A stretch of 64,000 nt of DNA from Halobacteriales archaeon QS_1_69_70 (GTDB lineage: Archaea; Halobacteriota; Halobacteria; Halobacteriales; Haloarculaceae), in contig PXRI01000043.1 of assembly GCA_003021005.1 (NCBI GenBank), forward strand, positions 102,559-166,558, written 5' to 3'. This document shows, piece after piece, positions 41,007-49,849 of this stretch. The notes below the pieces were generated by a model. The model saw only the letters and a program-made list of their open reading frames with translations. It did no database searches and was not told where the DNA came from. The stretch's first letter is position 1; the number at the start of each line of letters is the position of its first letter. The position numbers and the translations under genes were made by a program.

Positions 41007-42541
41007 ATGACACTCGACACGACATCACCCCGGTCCGGCACGGTCGCATCGGTCATCCTGGTCGCCCTCCTGGCGGTCGGGGTCGCGGGATTCGCCCTCG
41101 CCGGCAGCGCCGCCGCCCAGTCCGGGAGCGACTTCCAGGTGAATATCGACTCGACGAACAGCCCCGTACACGAGGGCAATACCCTCAGGGTGTACACCAC
41201 CGTCGAGAACACCGGCAACGACTCTGACACCCAGGCGATCACGCTCGAGATCGATGGCACCCTGCGGGATTCCGAGGAGGTTACGCTCGACCCCGGTGAG
41301 TCCGAGACCGTCACGTTGACCTGGAATACCGAGGAGGGCGACGCCGGCGACTACACCGCGACGGTCTCCAGCCAGGACGACAGTGACCAGACGGGCGTGA
41401 GGGTCCAGGGCCCCGCCTACTTCCGGGTGCAGATCAACTCGAAGAACTCCCCGGTCACGGAGAACGACACGTTCGAGGTCCAGGCCGTCATCGAGAACAC
41501 CGGCGACCGGACCGCCAACCAGGAGATAAACCTCACCGTCACCGGCCAGGGCGAGGTGGACAACACGACGCTCGCACTCGACCCGGGCGCCGAGGTGACC
41601 CGGACGTTCGAGTGGGAGACCGAGGAGGGTGACGCCGGCGACTACACGGCCACCGTCTCCAGCGAGGACGACTCCGACAACACCACCGTCGCCGTCAAGA
41701 ACCTCCCGACGTTCAACGTCACCGTCGAGGGGACGAACGACCCGGTCGTGGAGGGCGGGACCGTCGAGGTAGAGGCGAGGGTCGAAAACGAGGACGCCTC
41801 CACCGACACCCAGCCAATCCGTCTCGGGGTCGACGGGACCGTGCGTGACACCGAGTCCGTCGCGCTCGAGGGGGGCGAAGCCACCACCGTGGAACTGGAG
41901 TGGGACACCGGGACGGGCGACGGCGGCCAGTACCGGGCGAACGTCTCCAGCGAGACCAGCACCGACTCGGTCGAGGTGCTGGTGAACGTGGCCCCGTCGG
42001 CCGCGTTCACGTTCGATCCGCCGCGGCCGACAGTGAACCGGGCGGTCACCCTCGACGGCACCGGATCGAGCGACACCGACGGCGAGGTGGTCGACTACGA
42101 GTGGACGGTCGACGGCGACGTCGTCGCCTCGGAGGCGGCGTTCAGCTACACGTTCACCGAGGCCGGCGACCACGAGGTCGCACTCACCGTCACGGACGAC
42201 GCCGGCGGCACGGCGACCACGACCCGCACCGTCACCGTGAACGGACCGCCGACGGTCTCGCCGTCGAGGGCGAGGTCGTCTCGACCGGCGAGACGCTCTC
42301 CTACACGTTCACCGAGTCCGGCCCCAAACAGGTCACGGTCCGGGTGACGGACGATGACGGCGCGACCACGGCCACGACGACGTCGGTCACCGTCGAGGGT
42401 GACGCGACCGGAACGCCCACCGGGAACGCCACGGCGTCGCCCACCGCATCGCCACCGAGTGTCGACGCGCCCGGTTTCGGTGCCGTCGTGGCGCTGGTCG
42501 CGGTGCTCGCCACGGCCCTGCTGGCACGGCGACGCGCATAG
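41007..42541 (+). pseudogene. PGF-CTERM surface protein with CARDB-like and PKD domains, frameshifted
   Basis: Secreted, cell-surface protein. A signal peptide (VASVILVALLAVGVAGFALA) is followed by three repeated CARDB-like beta domains (each containing EGDAGDYTATVSS or the variant GDGGQYRANVSSE) and a PKD domain (AAFTFDPPRPTVNRAVTLDG). After NGPPTV near 42250 the frame breaks. The tail, EVVSTGETLSYTFTESGPKQ and the sorting signal APGFGAVVALVAVLATALLA plus RRRA, lies in another frame. Comparison with the first PKD repeat suggests about 25-30 residues are missing. The PGF-CTERM tail would be cut by archaeosortase and the protein lipid-anchored. Confidence 0.75.
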
Positions 42542-42771
42542 CTCCGACCGACTGTCAGGGCGGGTCCGAGGTCCAGGCTCGGATACGCACAGGCCGGACC
42601 GGCACCCAACGAGGGCCGACACGGAGAAACGGCCGGCCGGCGAGGCGCGGGGAAACCTTGATATTATTTGAGCCAATACCGAAAACTAGCGCCGTGCAGT
42701 CACCCCCGCTGCCGGCGCACCCCCATCCCCCATCCCTTCCGTATTCACAGACCCGGCGAGCCGCAGCGCCG

Positions 42772-43056
42772 TCAGCCGCTGTCGAGTGAGACCTGTTCGC
42801 CGTGCCGGTCGGCCCCGGAACTCAGCGGGCTGCTGTGTCTGGCGAGCAGATAGCCATCCGCCCGACTCCCGTCGAGCGGGTGGGCGTCCTGCACCCACAG
42901 GATCCGGTCGGGCGGGCCGAGAGAGCGGGCCCACTCGCGCGCCAGGGGCCTGGAGTCGAACGCGCGGTGGGGGCCGTGCTCGAGCACCCACTCGCCGGCC
43001 GCCCCGCTGGCGCGTCGGGCGGATGGCTTGATGGCGACGACGTAGCGGTCGCCCAT
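42772..43056 (-). CDS. Conserved haloarchaeal hypothetical protein
   Basis: A 94-residue basic-aromatic protein: GDRYVVAIKPSARRASGAAG, EWVLEHGPHRAFDSRPLAREW, then RILWVQDAHPLDGSRADGYL. It looks like a small conserved haloarchaeal family of unknown function, possibly DNA-binding given its charge. It is divergent from the DUF151 gene with 59 bases between starts. The ATG at 43056 matches the first conserved residue. Confidence 0.65.
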   Translation of the reverse strand: MGDRYVVAIKPSARRASGAAGEWVLEHGPHRAFDSRPLAREWARSLGPPDRILWVQDAHPLDGSRADGYLLARHSSPLSSGADRHGEQVSLDSG

Positions 43057-43115
43057 GGGGCCGAAAGGCAGTGGGACGCGAAAACCTTTGGTGCCGTGGC
43101 CGTGACCCACACACG

Positions 43116-43550
43116 ATGACGAACGAGGCGAGCGTCCACGGCCTCGGTATCAGCGTCGACGACGGCGGCGAGGAGGGCGCGCCGGTGGTCGTGCTCGAGG
43201 CCCGTGGGGAGGCGCTCCCGATATTCATAAGCGCCGACCAGGCGAAGTCGATCTCCCACGCCGTGGAGGAGCGGCCGTTCGAGCGGCCGCTGACCCACGA
43301 CCTCTTCGTGGAGATGCTGACGGAGTTCGGCGGCGCCGTCGACCGGGTCCGGATCGACGAACTCGCCGAGAACACGTTCCTGGCGAAGATCGACGCCGAG
43401 CGCTACCGGGGCGGCGACCGGGAGGACGTCGTGCTGGACGCCCGGCCGAGCGACGCCATCGCCATCGCGCTCCGGGTCGGCTGCCCGATCATGGTCGACG
43501 ACGTCGTGCTGGACGCCGCCGGCCGGCCACCGGAGGAGTTCGAGGTCTGA
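43116..43550 (+). CDS. Bifunctional nuclease family protein (DUF151)
   Basis: A 144-residue DUF151 protein. ALPIFISADQAKSISHAVE, RPLTHDLFVEMLTEFGG, VDRVRIDELAENTFLAKI and DARPSDAIAIALRVGCPIMV cover the whole family pattern. Plant and bacterial relatives have DNase/RNase activity; the archaeal role is not established. It is transcribed alone, convergent with the SCP2 gene. Confidence 0.9.
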   Translation: MTNEASVHGLGISVDDGGEEGAPVVVLEARGEALPIFISADQAKSISHAVEERPFERPLTHDLFVEMLTEFGGAVDRVRIDELAENTFLAKIDAERYRGGDREDVVLDARPSDAIAIALRVGCPIMVDDVVLDAAGRPPEEFEV

Positions 43551-43557
43551 CCGCGGC

Positions 43558-44262
43558 TCACAGGAAGCCGAACGTCCGGACCGCCTGGCGGTGGGCGAAC
43601 CGGTGGACCGCGGCCGGATGCCGGACCGCCTCGTTCAGGAGGACGTCGCCCGGCGAGGCGGACCCGCCCTCGAAGAGGTGGACGGTCTCCACGTCGCTTG
43701 CGACCTCGCCGAGACACTGGAACATCGTCGCGTACTGCACGACGTCGATGGCGCTGCCCTGCAGGCGGAGGTCGCCGGTCAGAAGCGCCGACGTCGACGG
43801 GCGACCGTCGACGACGTCGCGCCAGGCGTCGTAGCTCCCGCGGACGGTGAACGTTGGGTCGCGCGCCGCCGGGTCGGACAGCACCTCCGCGTCGGCGCAG
43901 TCCCCGCCGTCGATGTCGAGGAGGACGTGGAGCACGTCGTCAGCGACGTTCGTCTCGATCTGGTGTAGGAGGTTCCGCGCGTGCTCCGGGAGTCCCGCGC
44001 GGGCGTGGTCGTCGACCAGCGACGGGAGGTCGGCGAGGGGGACGTCGGCCAGGCTCTCCCGCACCTGCGCCGGGAGGCCATCGAGGGCGACCTCGGGGAG
44101 GTCGCCGACCGCGGTCGTCGCGAGCGGCAGGTCGGCGATGACGAGGTGGACGGTGCCGTCGAAGGCCACCCCGACGCCAGACGAGAGGTCGTCCAGGGCG
44201 TCGCTCTCGTCGAGCAGCCGCGCGTACTCGTCCAGCCACGCTTCGGAGGGGAACAGGTGCAT
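43558..44262 (-). CDS. SCP2 sterol-binding-like domain protein
   Basis: A 234-residue cytosolic protein. The N-terminal LFPSEAWLDEYARLLDESDA and the body GVGVAFDGTVHLVIADLPL are followed by the SCP2-like C-terminal part (FTVRGSYDAWRDVVDGRPST, LLTGDLRLQGSAIDVVQYA). SCP2-like proteins bind hydrophobic ligands such as acyl-CoA. An 8-base inverted repeat overlaps its TATA box, implying repression by an unknown regulator. Confidence 0.75.
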   Translation of the reverse strand: MHLFPSEAWLDEYARLLDESDALDDLSSGVGVAFDGTVHLVIADLPLATTAVGDLPEVALDGLPAQVRESLADVPLADLPSLVDDHARAGLPEHARNLLHQIETNVADDVLHVLLDIDGGDCADAEVLSDPAARDPTFTVRGSYDAWRDVVDGRPSTSALLTGDLRLQGSAIDVVQYATMFQCLGEVASDVETVHLFEGGSASPGDVLLNEAVRHPAAVHRFAHRQAVRTFGFL

Positions 44263-44271
44263 GCCGCCTGG

Positions 44272-44300
44272 TACCGTCTAACGGACGCCAGACGGTATAA
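44272..44300 (-). promoter_or_regulatory. Operator-like dyad overlapping the TATA box of the SCP2 gene
   Basis: TACCGTCT (44272-44279) and AGACGGTA (44290-44297) are perfect 8-base inverted repeats with a 10-base spacer, one helical turn apart. The distal arm overlaps the minus-strand TATA (TTATACC, 44294-44300), about 35 bases before the ATG at 44262. Confidence 0.55.
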
Positions 44301-44318
44301 GTTCGGCGGTGGGATCCG

Positions 44319-44591
44319 TCACGGAGCGGCGTCAGACACCCTAAACGGCCGGTTCGTGCCGGCCCACCGGTCCTCGGGCGCATCGCGGGTATCGACGAAG
44401 CCCTCCAGACCGTTCCCGGCGGGGTCCTCGACGTACAGCGCCGTGTTGATTCCGCGGTCGACCGGCGAGACGGTGAGTTCGTGGTCGGTCGGCCGGTCGC
44501 CGGGCGCGGCGAGCGCATCGCGGTCGTCGAGTTCGACGGCGGCGTGGTACAGCCCGACCCCGCCACCCGGGCCGGTCGCGTCGGGCGGCAC
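44319..44591 (-). pseudogene. VOC/glyoxalase family remnant, N-terminus missing
   Basis: A 90-residue fragment matching the second half of a catechol-dioxygenase-like VOC protein: GLYHAAVELDDRDALAA, INTALYVEDPAGNGLEGFVD and a C-terminal RWAGTNRPF. The whole first beta-alpha-beta module is absent, and the middle also looks shortened between the DALAA and DHELTVS blocks. No upstream in-frame sequence restores it. A metal site needs ligands from both modules, so this is probably non-functional. Confidence 0.55.
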
Positions 44592-44697
44592 TGACTGGAG
44601 GGCGGAGTCAGGTACCTAAACGTATTGCCGACCCACCGACGCCTGGCCAGCCGCCGCCCGTCGCAGGGCAGAATTAGACAGCGTTCCTTTCTACCGG

Positions 44698-45225
44698 CTA
44701 CTCGTCGGCGTATCGCTCGGCCGCCGGCGCGAACTCGGCCTCCGCCTGCTCCCGCGCCCGCCGCTCCTCGGCCTCGGCGATGGCCTCCGGGTCCGGCCCG
44801 ACGTCGTCGTCGATCCGCGCCCAGGAGTCGTGGATCTTCGCGTGACACCACCGGCAGAGACACACCGTGATCTCGTGGGCCGGCTCCGTCCGGTCGTCGT
44901 CGCGGTACTCGAGGTGGTGTTCCTCGAGCAGCGGGCGGTCGTCGGCGTGGGCGACGCGTCGTTCCTCCAGGCCACACCGGACGCACGCCCGGGAACGCTT
45001 CCGGGCCCGGAACTGCGGGCAGTCGGCCCAGTCCCACTCGCCGGCGGGGTCGGCCGCCGGACAGCGGAGGTCGTCGACCTTCCGCTCGTGGGCGAACTCG
45101 GGGTCGCGGTCGGGGTGTTCGGCCGCGAACCGGCACCGGCCGTCGTCCGTGAGGTGGTCGCACCGCTCGACGACGGCGTAGGGGTCGTCGACGCCGACGG
45201 AGGTCCCCTGCGGCGTCTTCGCCAT
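44698..45225 (-). CDS. HNH endonuclease-like zinc protein
   Basis: A 175-residue protein. The N-terminal half is Cys/His-rich (VERCDHLTDDGRCRFAAEHP, DDLRCPAADPAG); CVRCGLEERR then leads into the HNH core LEEHHLEYRDD and HEITVCLCRWCHAKIHDSWA. The two CxxC pairs bind structural zinc, and HH...H form the nuclease site. A charged C-terminal helix ends it. It is not linked to an obvious restriction or mobile system here. Confidence 0.8.
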   Translation of the reverse strand: MAKTPQGTSVGVDDPYAVVERCDHLTDDGRCRFAAEHPDRDPEFAHERKVDDLRCPAADPAGEWDWADCPQFRARKRSRACVRCGLEERRVAHADDRPLLEEHHLEYRDDDRTEPAHEITVCLCRWCHAKIHDSWARIDDDVGPDPEAIAEAEERRAREQAEAEFAPAAERYADE

Positions 45226-45295
45226 ACCGTCGATGCGGCGCGATCGGGCATGAATCCTGCGCCCCCGGTGTCGCCGGCCGGCGGTCCGCTGGGCG

Positions 45296-45715
45296 CTACC
45301 CGGATTCCGGACCGACGACCTCGACCTTTACGCCCTCCGGGCTCTCGCAGTACAGCGCGTATTAGCCGCCGGCGTACGGGTGACGGTCCTCAAAGAGCAC
45401 GGTCGCGTCGTCCCGCTCGCGGACGGCTGCCGTGAGCCCGTCGACCTGCTCGCGGCTGGCCGCGTGGAAGGCGAGGTGGTTCAACCCGGGCGCCTCGCGG
45501 TCGAACGGGTGGTCGCGGCGGTCGGCCGCGGTGAGGACGATGTAGGTCGGCCCGCGGATCCACGAGCGCCCCCCGCCCCAGTCGTGCTTCCGGTCGTAGC
45601 CGAGCGCGCCGAGCAGCCACTCCCAGAACGGGAGCGCGACCGGCAGGTCCTCGGCGTAGAGTTCGACGTGGTGCAGCCCACCGGAGTGGTCCGGATCGGC
45701 GTGGTCGTCCTCCAT
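45296..45715 (-). pseudogene. VOC family protein with in-frame TAA
   Basis: A 139-codon glyoxalase-fold gene. GGLHHVELYAEDLPVALPFWEW starts the first module, YIVLTAADRRDHPFDREAPG follows, and NHLAFHAASREQVDGLTA starts the second. Codon 118 is TAA (45362-45364), right before YALYCESPEGVKVEVVGPES, which holds the last metal ligand (Glu). A single nonsense change therefore removes the final strand; readthrough or a sequencing error are the alternatives. Confidence 0.75.
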
Positions 45716-45772
45716 GGCCGCGGGCACTCCCCGGACGGCCATAGAACCCGTCGGTGCGGCGACGCCCGGCAC

Positions 45773-46157
45773 GGCACTGTTCAGATTAGGATACCGTCCG
45801 TCAGACAGCTCGAACCACCGGTCTCAAGGCCTCTGTCGGCTCCTCGGACATCCGGATCGGGTCGGATGCCGCAAGGGGCCGGCTGCGTCGCGGTTGCGCC
45901 GCGACGAGATCGGTTGCCGGCGCTGCCGGCACCCCGTCGGGGACGGCCGGCGACGGTGAGCCGAGCGACGCGAGGCGAACAGCGCGGCGCGAAGCGCCGC
46001 GGGCCGTGCGAGCGGCCGATGGCCGCGAGCAGACGACCGAAGGCAGGACCGCCGTATGTGGGAACGGCGACCGAAGGGACCCGTGAGCCGCCCGACCCGA
46101 GACGCCGGGGGCTTGCGGCCGACGATGTATTACTCCATGTTTTAACTGAACAGTGGC
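45773..46157. mobile_element. Candidate MITE A with CACTGTTCAG terminal inverted repeats
   Basis: GGCACTGTTCAGATTAG at 45773-45789 is mirrored at the other end by CTGAACAGTGGC (46146-46157); ten bases, CACTGTTCAG, match perfectly. No transposase is encoded within the 385 bases. The interior carries GC-rich low-complexity words and hairpins. Confidence 0.5.
45983..46084. repeat. Mini-hairpin cluster inside candidate MITE A
   Basis: CGCGGC-GCGAAGC-GCCGCG (45983-46001), GCGGCC-GAT-GGCCGC (46012-46026), and ACGG/CCGT arms with one C.C mismatch around the apex GACCGAAGGGA (46064-46084). Confidence 0.55.
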
Positions 46158-46164
46158 GTCCACT

Positions 46165-46357
46165 GGCACTGTTCAGAGAATGCTCCGAGTAGGTCGGTTC
46201 GACCGCCGAAGCCCCCTCCCGCTCACCGGTGTACGCTCGCTGCGCTCCTCGCTTCGCTGCGGTGCTTGCGTCGCCTACACCGGCGAGCGGTCGGCCCCTT
46301 CGGAATTCCCGCCCACGGTCGGTTGTGCCGGCCACCTTCGCTTATTTGAAAAGTGCC
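46165..46357. mobile_element. Candidate MITE B, adjacent relative of MITE A
   Basis: GGCACTGTTCAGA at 46165-46177 begins a second element. The reverse complement of 46341-46357 reads GGCACTTTTCAAATAAG, close to the MITE A left end (GGCACTGTTCAGATTAG). The 193-base interior has no gene. Confidence 0.4.
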
Positions 46358-46406
46358 CCCGGCACCCGGGGGGAGCTTTTTCTCGCCGACGGCCGACTCA
46401 CACACC

Positions 46407-46757
46407 GTGCAGGTCGTCCACGAGGCCGAGGGCGAGGAGCGGGCCCTGGCGAGCGACGTCGACGTCGCCGACGGGATCCTCTCGAAGGCCCGGGGACTCA
46501 TCGGCCGCCGGTCGATCCCGGACGGCTACGCGCTGGTCTTCCCGTTCGGCCGGGTGGCGACGCGGCGGCTCCACATGGTGTTGGTTCCGTTCGACGTCGA
46601 CGCGCTCTGGCTGGCCGGCGGTGAGGTCCGCCGGACGCAGCGGCTCGCCGCCTGGACCGGGTACGGCCGTGGCCGCGCGGACACCGTCGTCGAACTCCCG
46701 GGCGGCGCCGCAGCCCACGTCGAGGTCGGCGACCGGGTTCACGTCGAGGGGCTTTAA
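46407..46757 (+). CDS. DUF192 domain-containing protein
   Basis: A 116-residue DUF192 protein of unknown function. SDVDVADGILSKARGLIGRR and PDGYALVFPFGRVATRRLHM (family pattern FxFxxxxxxxxHM) are followed by FDVDALWLAGGEV and a C-terminal VVELPGGAAAHVEVGDRV. The GTG at 46407 was chosen because upstream codons are repeat-derived. It follows the MITE-like elements, so its promoter may lie in element B. Confidence 0.8.
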   Translation: MQVVHEAEGEERALASDVDVADGILSKARGLIGRRSIPDGYALVFPFGRVATRRLHMVLVPFDVDALWLAGGEVRRTQRLAAWTGYGRGRADTVVELPGGAAAHVEVGDRVHVEGL

Positions 46758-46974
46758 CCCGTCGTCTGACCGCCCCGGAGGACGCCCCAGTAACCGCCCC
46801 TCGGCCCGCTCCCACGAAAGCTGCGCCAACCCGCACCTTGATGTGGGGCCCTGCCTCAGTGACACACAGCCATGCCGACCCCACCCACGGCAGAGGATAG
46901 AGGAAGTCGCCGCGAGGCGGCTGGTCGAGAAATCCGACCGCCGGTCGACGACTGAGCCGTCTTACTGTACGGGT

Positions 46975-48472
46975 CTGTTCGAGGACCACCCGGCGACGGC
47001 ACCGCTGTCGGATCGGGACGTCTCCGTTCTTGACACCACGCTCCGGGACGGCGAGCAGGCGCCCGGCATCTCGCTGTCGCCCGAGGAGAAGGCCGACGTC
47101 GCCCGGGAACTCGACGCCGCCGGCGTCGCCGTCGTGGAGGCCGGCAGCGCCTGCACCGGCGCCGGCGAACGCGAGGCCATCTCTCGGGTCACAGACCTCG
47201 GCCTCGACGCCCGCGTGACGAGTTTCGCCCGCGGCGTCCGCCACGACGTCGACCTCGCGCTCGACTGCGACGTCGAGGGCGTGAACCTCGTCGTCCCGGC
47301 CAGCGACCGCCACATCGAGAGGAAACTCGACAGCACCCGCGACGCCGTCGTCCGGGACACCGTCGAGCTGGTCGAATACGCCCTCGCGCACGGCCTGTGG
47401 GTCGAGGTCCTCGGCGAGGACGGCTCCCGCGCCGACCTCGCGTTCCTCGAGGAGCTTCTGGGCGCGGCCATCGAGGCGGGCGCCGACCGGATCTGTGCGC
47501 CCGACACTGTCGGTCGGGCCACGCCCGACCGGATGGCCGAGATCTACGGCCGGCTGTCCGACCTCGGCCCCACGTCGACCCACACCCACGACGACCTCGG
47601 GCTGGCGGTGACGAACGCCCTGGTCGGGGTCGCCGCCGGCGCCGACCTCGTCCACGGCACCGTCACCGGCATCGGCGAGCGCGCCGGCAACGTCGCCACA
47701 GAGGAGGTCGCCGTCGCGCTGCAGTGCGGCTACGGCGTCGACACCCTCGAGACCGACCGGCTCTACGAACTCGGCGAGCTGGTCTCGACGGCGACGGGGG
47801 TGCCGCTGGCGCCGAACAAGGCCGTCGTCGGCGACAACGCCTTCACGCACGAGTCCGGCATCCACACGGACGGGACGCTGAAGGACGAGGCGATGTACGA
47901 GCCGTACCCGCCGGAGACGGTCGGCCGGACGCGCCGCTTAGTCCTCGGGAAGCACGCCGGCCGGGCGGGCGTCGAGGCCGCCCTCGCCGACCACGGCGTC
48001 GACGTCGACGACGAGCAGCTGGACGAGGTGGTCGCCCGGGTGACGGAACTGGGCGAGCGGGGCAAGCGCGTCACCGACACTGACCTGCTCACGTTCGTCG
48101 AGGAAGTCCAGGGCCGCGAGCGGGAGCGCCGCGTCGAACTGCTCGAGGTCACCGCCACGTCGGGCAGCGGCACGCCGACGGCGTCGGTCCGGCTGGCCGT
48201 CGACCGCGCGGCGCTCGGCACCGCGGAACGGTCCCGTCCGCACCGCGCTGGGCGGCGTTGCCGACACGCAGCTGGACTCGTTCCACGTCGACGCCATCAC
48301 GGGCGGGACCGATGCGGTCGTCTCGGTCGAGGTCGAGATGTCCAGCGGCGACCGCACCGTCACGGTCGCCGCCTCCGACGCCGACATAGCCACCGCCTCC
48401 GTCCGCGCGATGGTCGACGCCATAGACCGGCTGGTAGCCGAGACCGACACCGCCGCGCTCGCCCATGACTGA
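46975..48472 (+). pseudogene. Citramalate/2-isopropylmalate synthase family gene, frameshifted; start unresolved
   Basis: DRE-TIM metallolyase of the LeuA/CimA group, most like haloarchaeal (R)-citramalate synthases, making a precursor of isoleucine. It has VLDTTLRDGEQAPGISLSPE, SACTGAGEREAISRVTDLGL, TSTHTHDDLGLAV with the metal His pair, and FTHESGIHTDGTLKDEAMY. At about 48225 the frame shifts by one or two bases. The C-terminal regulatory domain (TALGGVADTQLDSFHVDAIT ... SVRAMVDAIDRL) continues in another frame to 48472. No ATG or GTG lies close before the conserved region; the only in-frame GTG is at 46843. Confidence 0.72.
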
Positions 48473-48481
48473 CCGAATCTG

Positions 48482-49054
48482 TCAGGTCCCGGCCGGGGCC
48501 TCGCCCAGTAGCCTTCCGGTGACTCCGGCGATGCGGCGCCGGACCAGCGCAAAGACACACGAGACGAGGACGACCACGAGGAGAGCGTCCCGAAGCTGGC
48601 CGCCGGTGAGGAAAAGGACCGGGACCGCAACCCCGGCCGCGAGCCCGGCGTCCTCCGGCGCTCCGGAATACCGGACCCAGCGCCGCGGCCGGACCCAGTA
48701 GCCGCCGGCGTGGTTGTACACCCCGCGCTCGGAGGTGGCCTCCCAGGGCCGGCGCTCGACGCCGCCGCCGAAGACGTCCGAAAGCGGGTGCAGTGCCGCC
48801 GCGACCGAAAACACCGCGAGCAGGATCGCGGCAGGGCTGGCTATGAGGGCTGCGATGCCGACGACCACCGTGGCGGCCGCGGCGCCCCACACGGGGTAGT
48901 GCGTCGAGCGTCGGTGGGTGCCCGCGAGGTCCGCGTCCGGGAGGGCCCCACCGAGGAACCCGACGGCCACCGCGGTCGGGGTCAGCTCCGGCGCGTACGC
49001 CGCCGTCGTCGCACCCACCAGCGCCCCGACCAGGGCGTGGGTGGTCGTCATCAT
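48482..49054 (-). CDS. Metal-dependent hydrolase-like membrane protein (YdjM/DUF457)
   Basis: A 190-residue integral membrane protein. TTHALVGALVGATTAAY is the typical start with a His, FLGGALPDADLAG gives the acidic metal site, THRRSTHYPVWGA and ALHPLSDVFGGGVERRPWEA complete the DUF457 pattern. Hydrophobic segments near residues 55-75, 78-95 and 140-170 span the membrane. A minus-strand TATA (CCTATATGG, about 49076-49084) is 22-30 bases before the ATG, so the mRNA is probably leaderless. Confidence 0.85.
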   Translation of the reverse strand: MMTTTHALVGALVGATTAAYAPELTPTAVAVGFLGGALPDADLAGTHRRSTHYPVWGAAAATVVVGIAALIASPAAILLAVFSVAAALHPLSDVFGGGVERRPWEATSERGVYNHAGGYWVRPRRWVRYSGAPEDAGLAAGVAVPVLFLTGGQLRDALLVVVLVSCVFALVRRRIAGVTGRLLGEAPAGT

Positions 49055-49075
49055 GTCGCCCGGCTATGGACTCCT

Positions 49076-49110
49076 CCATATAGGTACGTTCCGGTCCGGA
49101 CGCCTATGTG
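49076..49110. promoter_or_regulatory. Divergent promoter dyad between DUF457 and GNAT genes
   Basis: CATATAGG (left) and CCTATGTG (right) form an imperfect 8-base inverted pair that looks like back-to-back TATA boxes. Between them lies a perfect TCCGG-T-CCGGA dyad (49090-49100), a candidate shared operator. Confidence 0.4.
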
Positions 49111-49184
49111 AGGAACGGACCCATCCCCCGTAATGCCGACGTGGCTCGGGCGGCGACGGGTCGGTACGGATGGAGCACACGTCC

Positions 49185-49781
49185 ATGCCGATGCGGCTCG
49201 GGCTGTGGCGGGTCACGCGCCACGAGCGCGTCCGGGCGCTGTACGACCGTCTCGCCGACCGCGGGGTGGTCCTCGCGCAACTCGACCGCTTCGAGCGCGA
49301 GACCACCGGCCCGGACGACCCGGAGAGTGACCCGCCCGACCGCGTCAGGTTCCGGGTGGACCGGCCCGCCGGCGCCGTCCCCTCGCCGCTCGCCGACGCA
49401 CCGCTGGCGCCCGGTGACCGGTTCGTTCTCGCCCGGCTGGAGGGCGAACGCGTCGGCCACTGCGTGCTCAGCGACCGGCCGGTCTTCGTCCCGGAACTCG
49501 CACGGCTGCTCCGGGTCGACGGGGCGTACTGCTGGCGGCTCTACGTCCGGCCGTCGGCCCGCGGGTGCGGCATCGGGACGGCCATCGTCGCCCGAGCGCT
49601 GGCGGCGGCGCGGACGGCGTTCGACAGCGACCTACTCCAGGCGCTCGTCGCGCCCGACAACCTGCCGTCCAGACGGACCTTCGCCCGCCTGGGGTTCGAT
49701 CCGGTCGAGCGGTTCACGACCGTCGGCGCGTACGGGTGGCAGCTTGACCGGCGGCGGCCGCTCGCGCAGCCGTCCGGATAG
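49185..49781 (+). CDS. GNAT family N-acetyltransferase
   Basis: Acetyltransferase of about 198 residues. The acetyl-CoA motif LYVRPSARGCGIGTAIVARAL (R/QxxGxG/A) is intact, followed by LVAPDNLPSRRTFARLGFDP, typical of the GNAT C-terminal half. The N-terminal half is a haloarchaeal arm (RVRALYDRLADRGVVLAQLD). ATGs at 49170, 49185 and 49191 are all in frame; I chose the second. Substrate unknown. Confidence 0.82.
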   Translation: MPMRLGLWRVTRHERVRALYDRLADRGVVLAQLDRFERETTGPDDPESDPPDRVRFRVDRPAGAVPSPLADAPLAPGDRFVLARLEGERVGHCVLSDRPVFVPELARLLRVDGAYCWRLYVRPSARGCGIGTAIVARALAAARTAFDSDLLQALVAPDNLPSRRTFARLGFDPVERFTTVGAYGWQLDRRRPLAQPSG

Positions 49782-49795
49782 ATACGTACCCGAAC

Positions 49796-49826
49796 ATATA
49801 TTTATATAAGACAGGACTATATAGGT
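49796..49826 (+). promoter_or_regulatory. Double AT-rich promoter of the CDP-alcohol transferase gene
   Basis: Two TATA-like blocks, ATATATTTATATAAG and CTATATAGG, lie 24-54 bases before the ATG at 49850. The nearer one fits initiation at the GTG 49844 or ATG 49850. The farther one may be an alternative promoter. Confidence 0.5.
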
Positions 49827-49849
49827 GGGGTAAGAAATACCGAGTGTCC

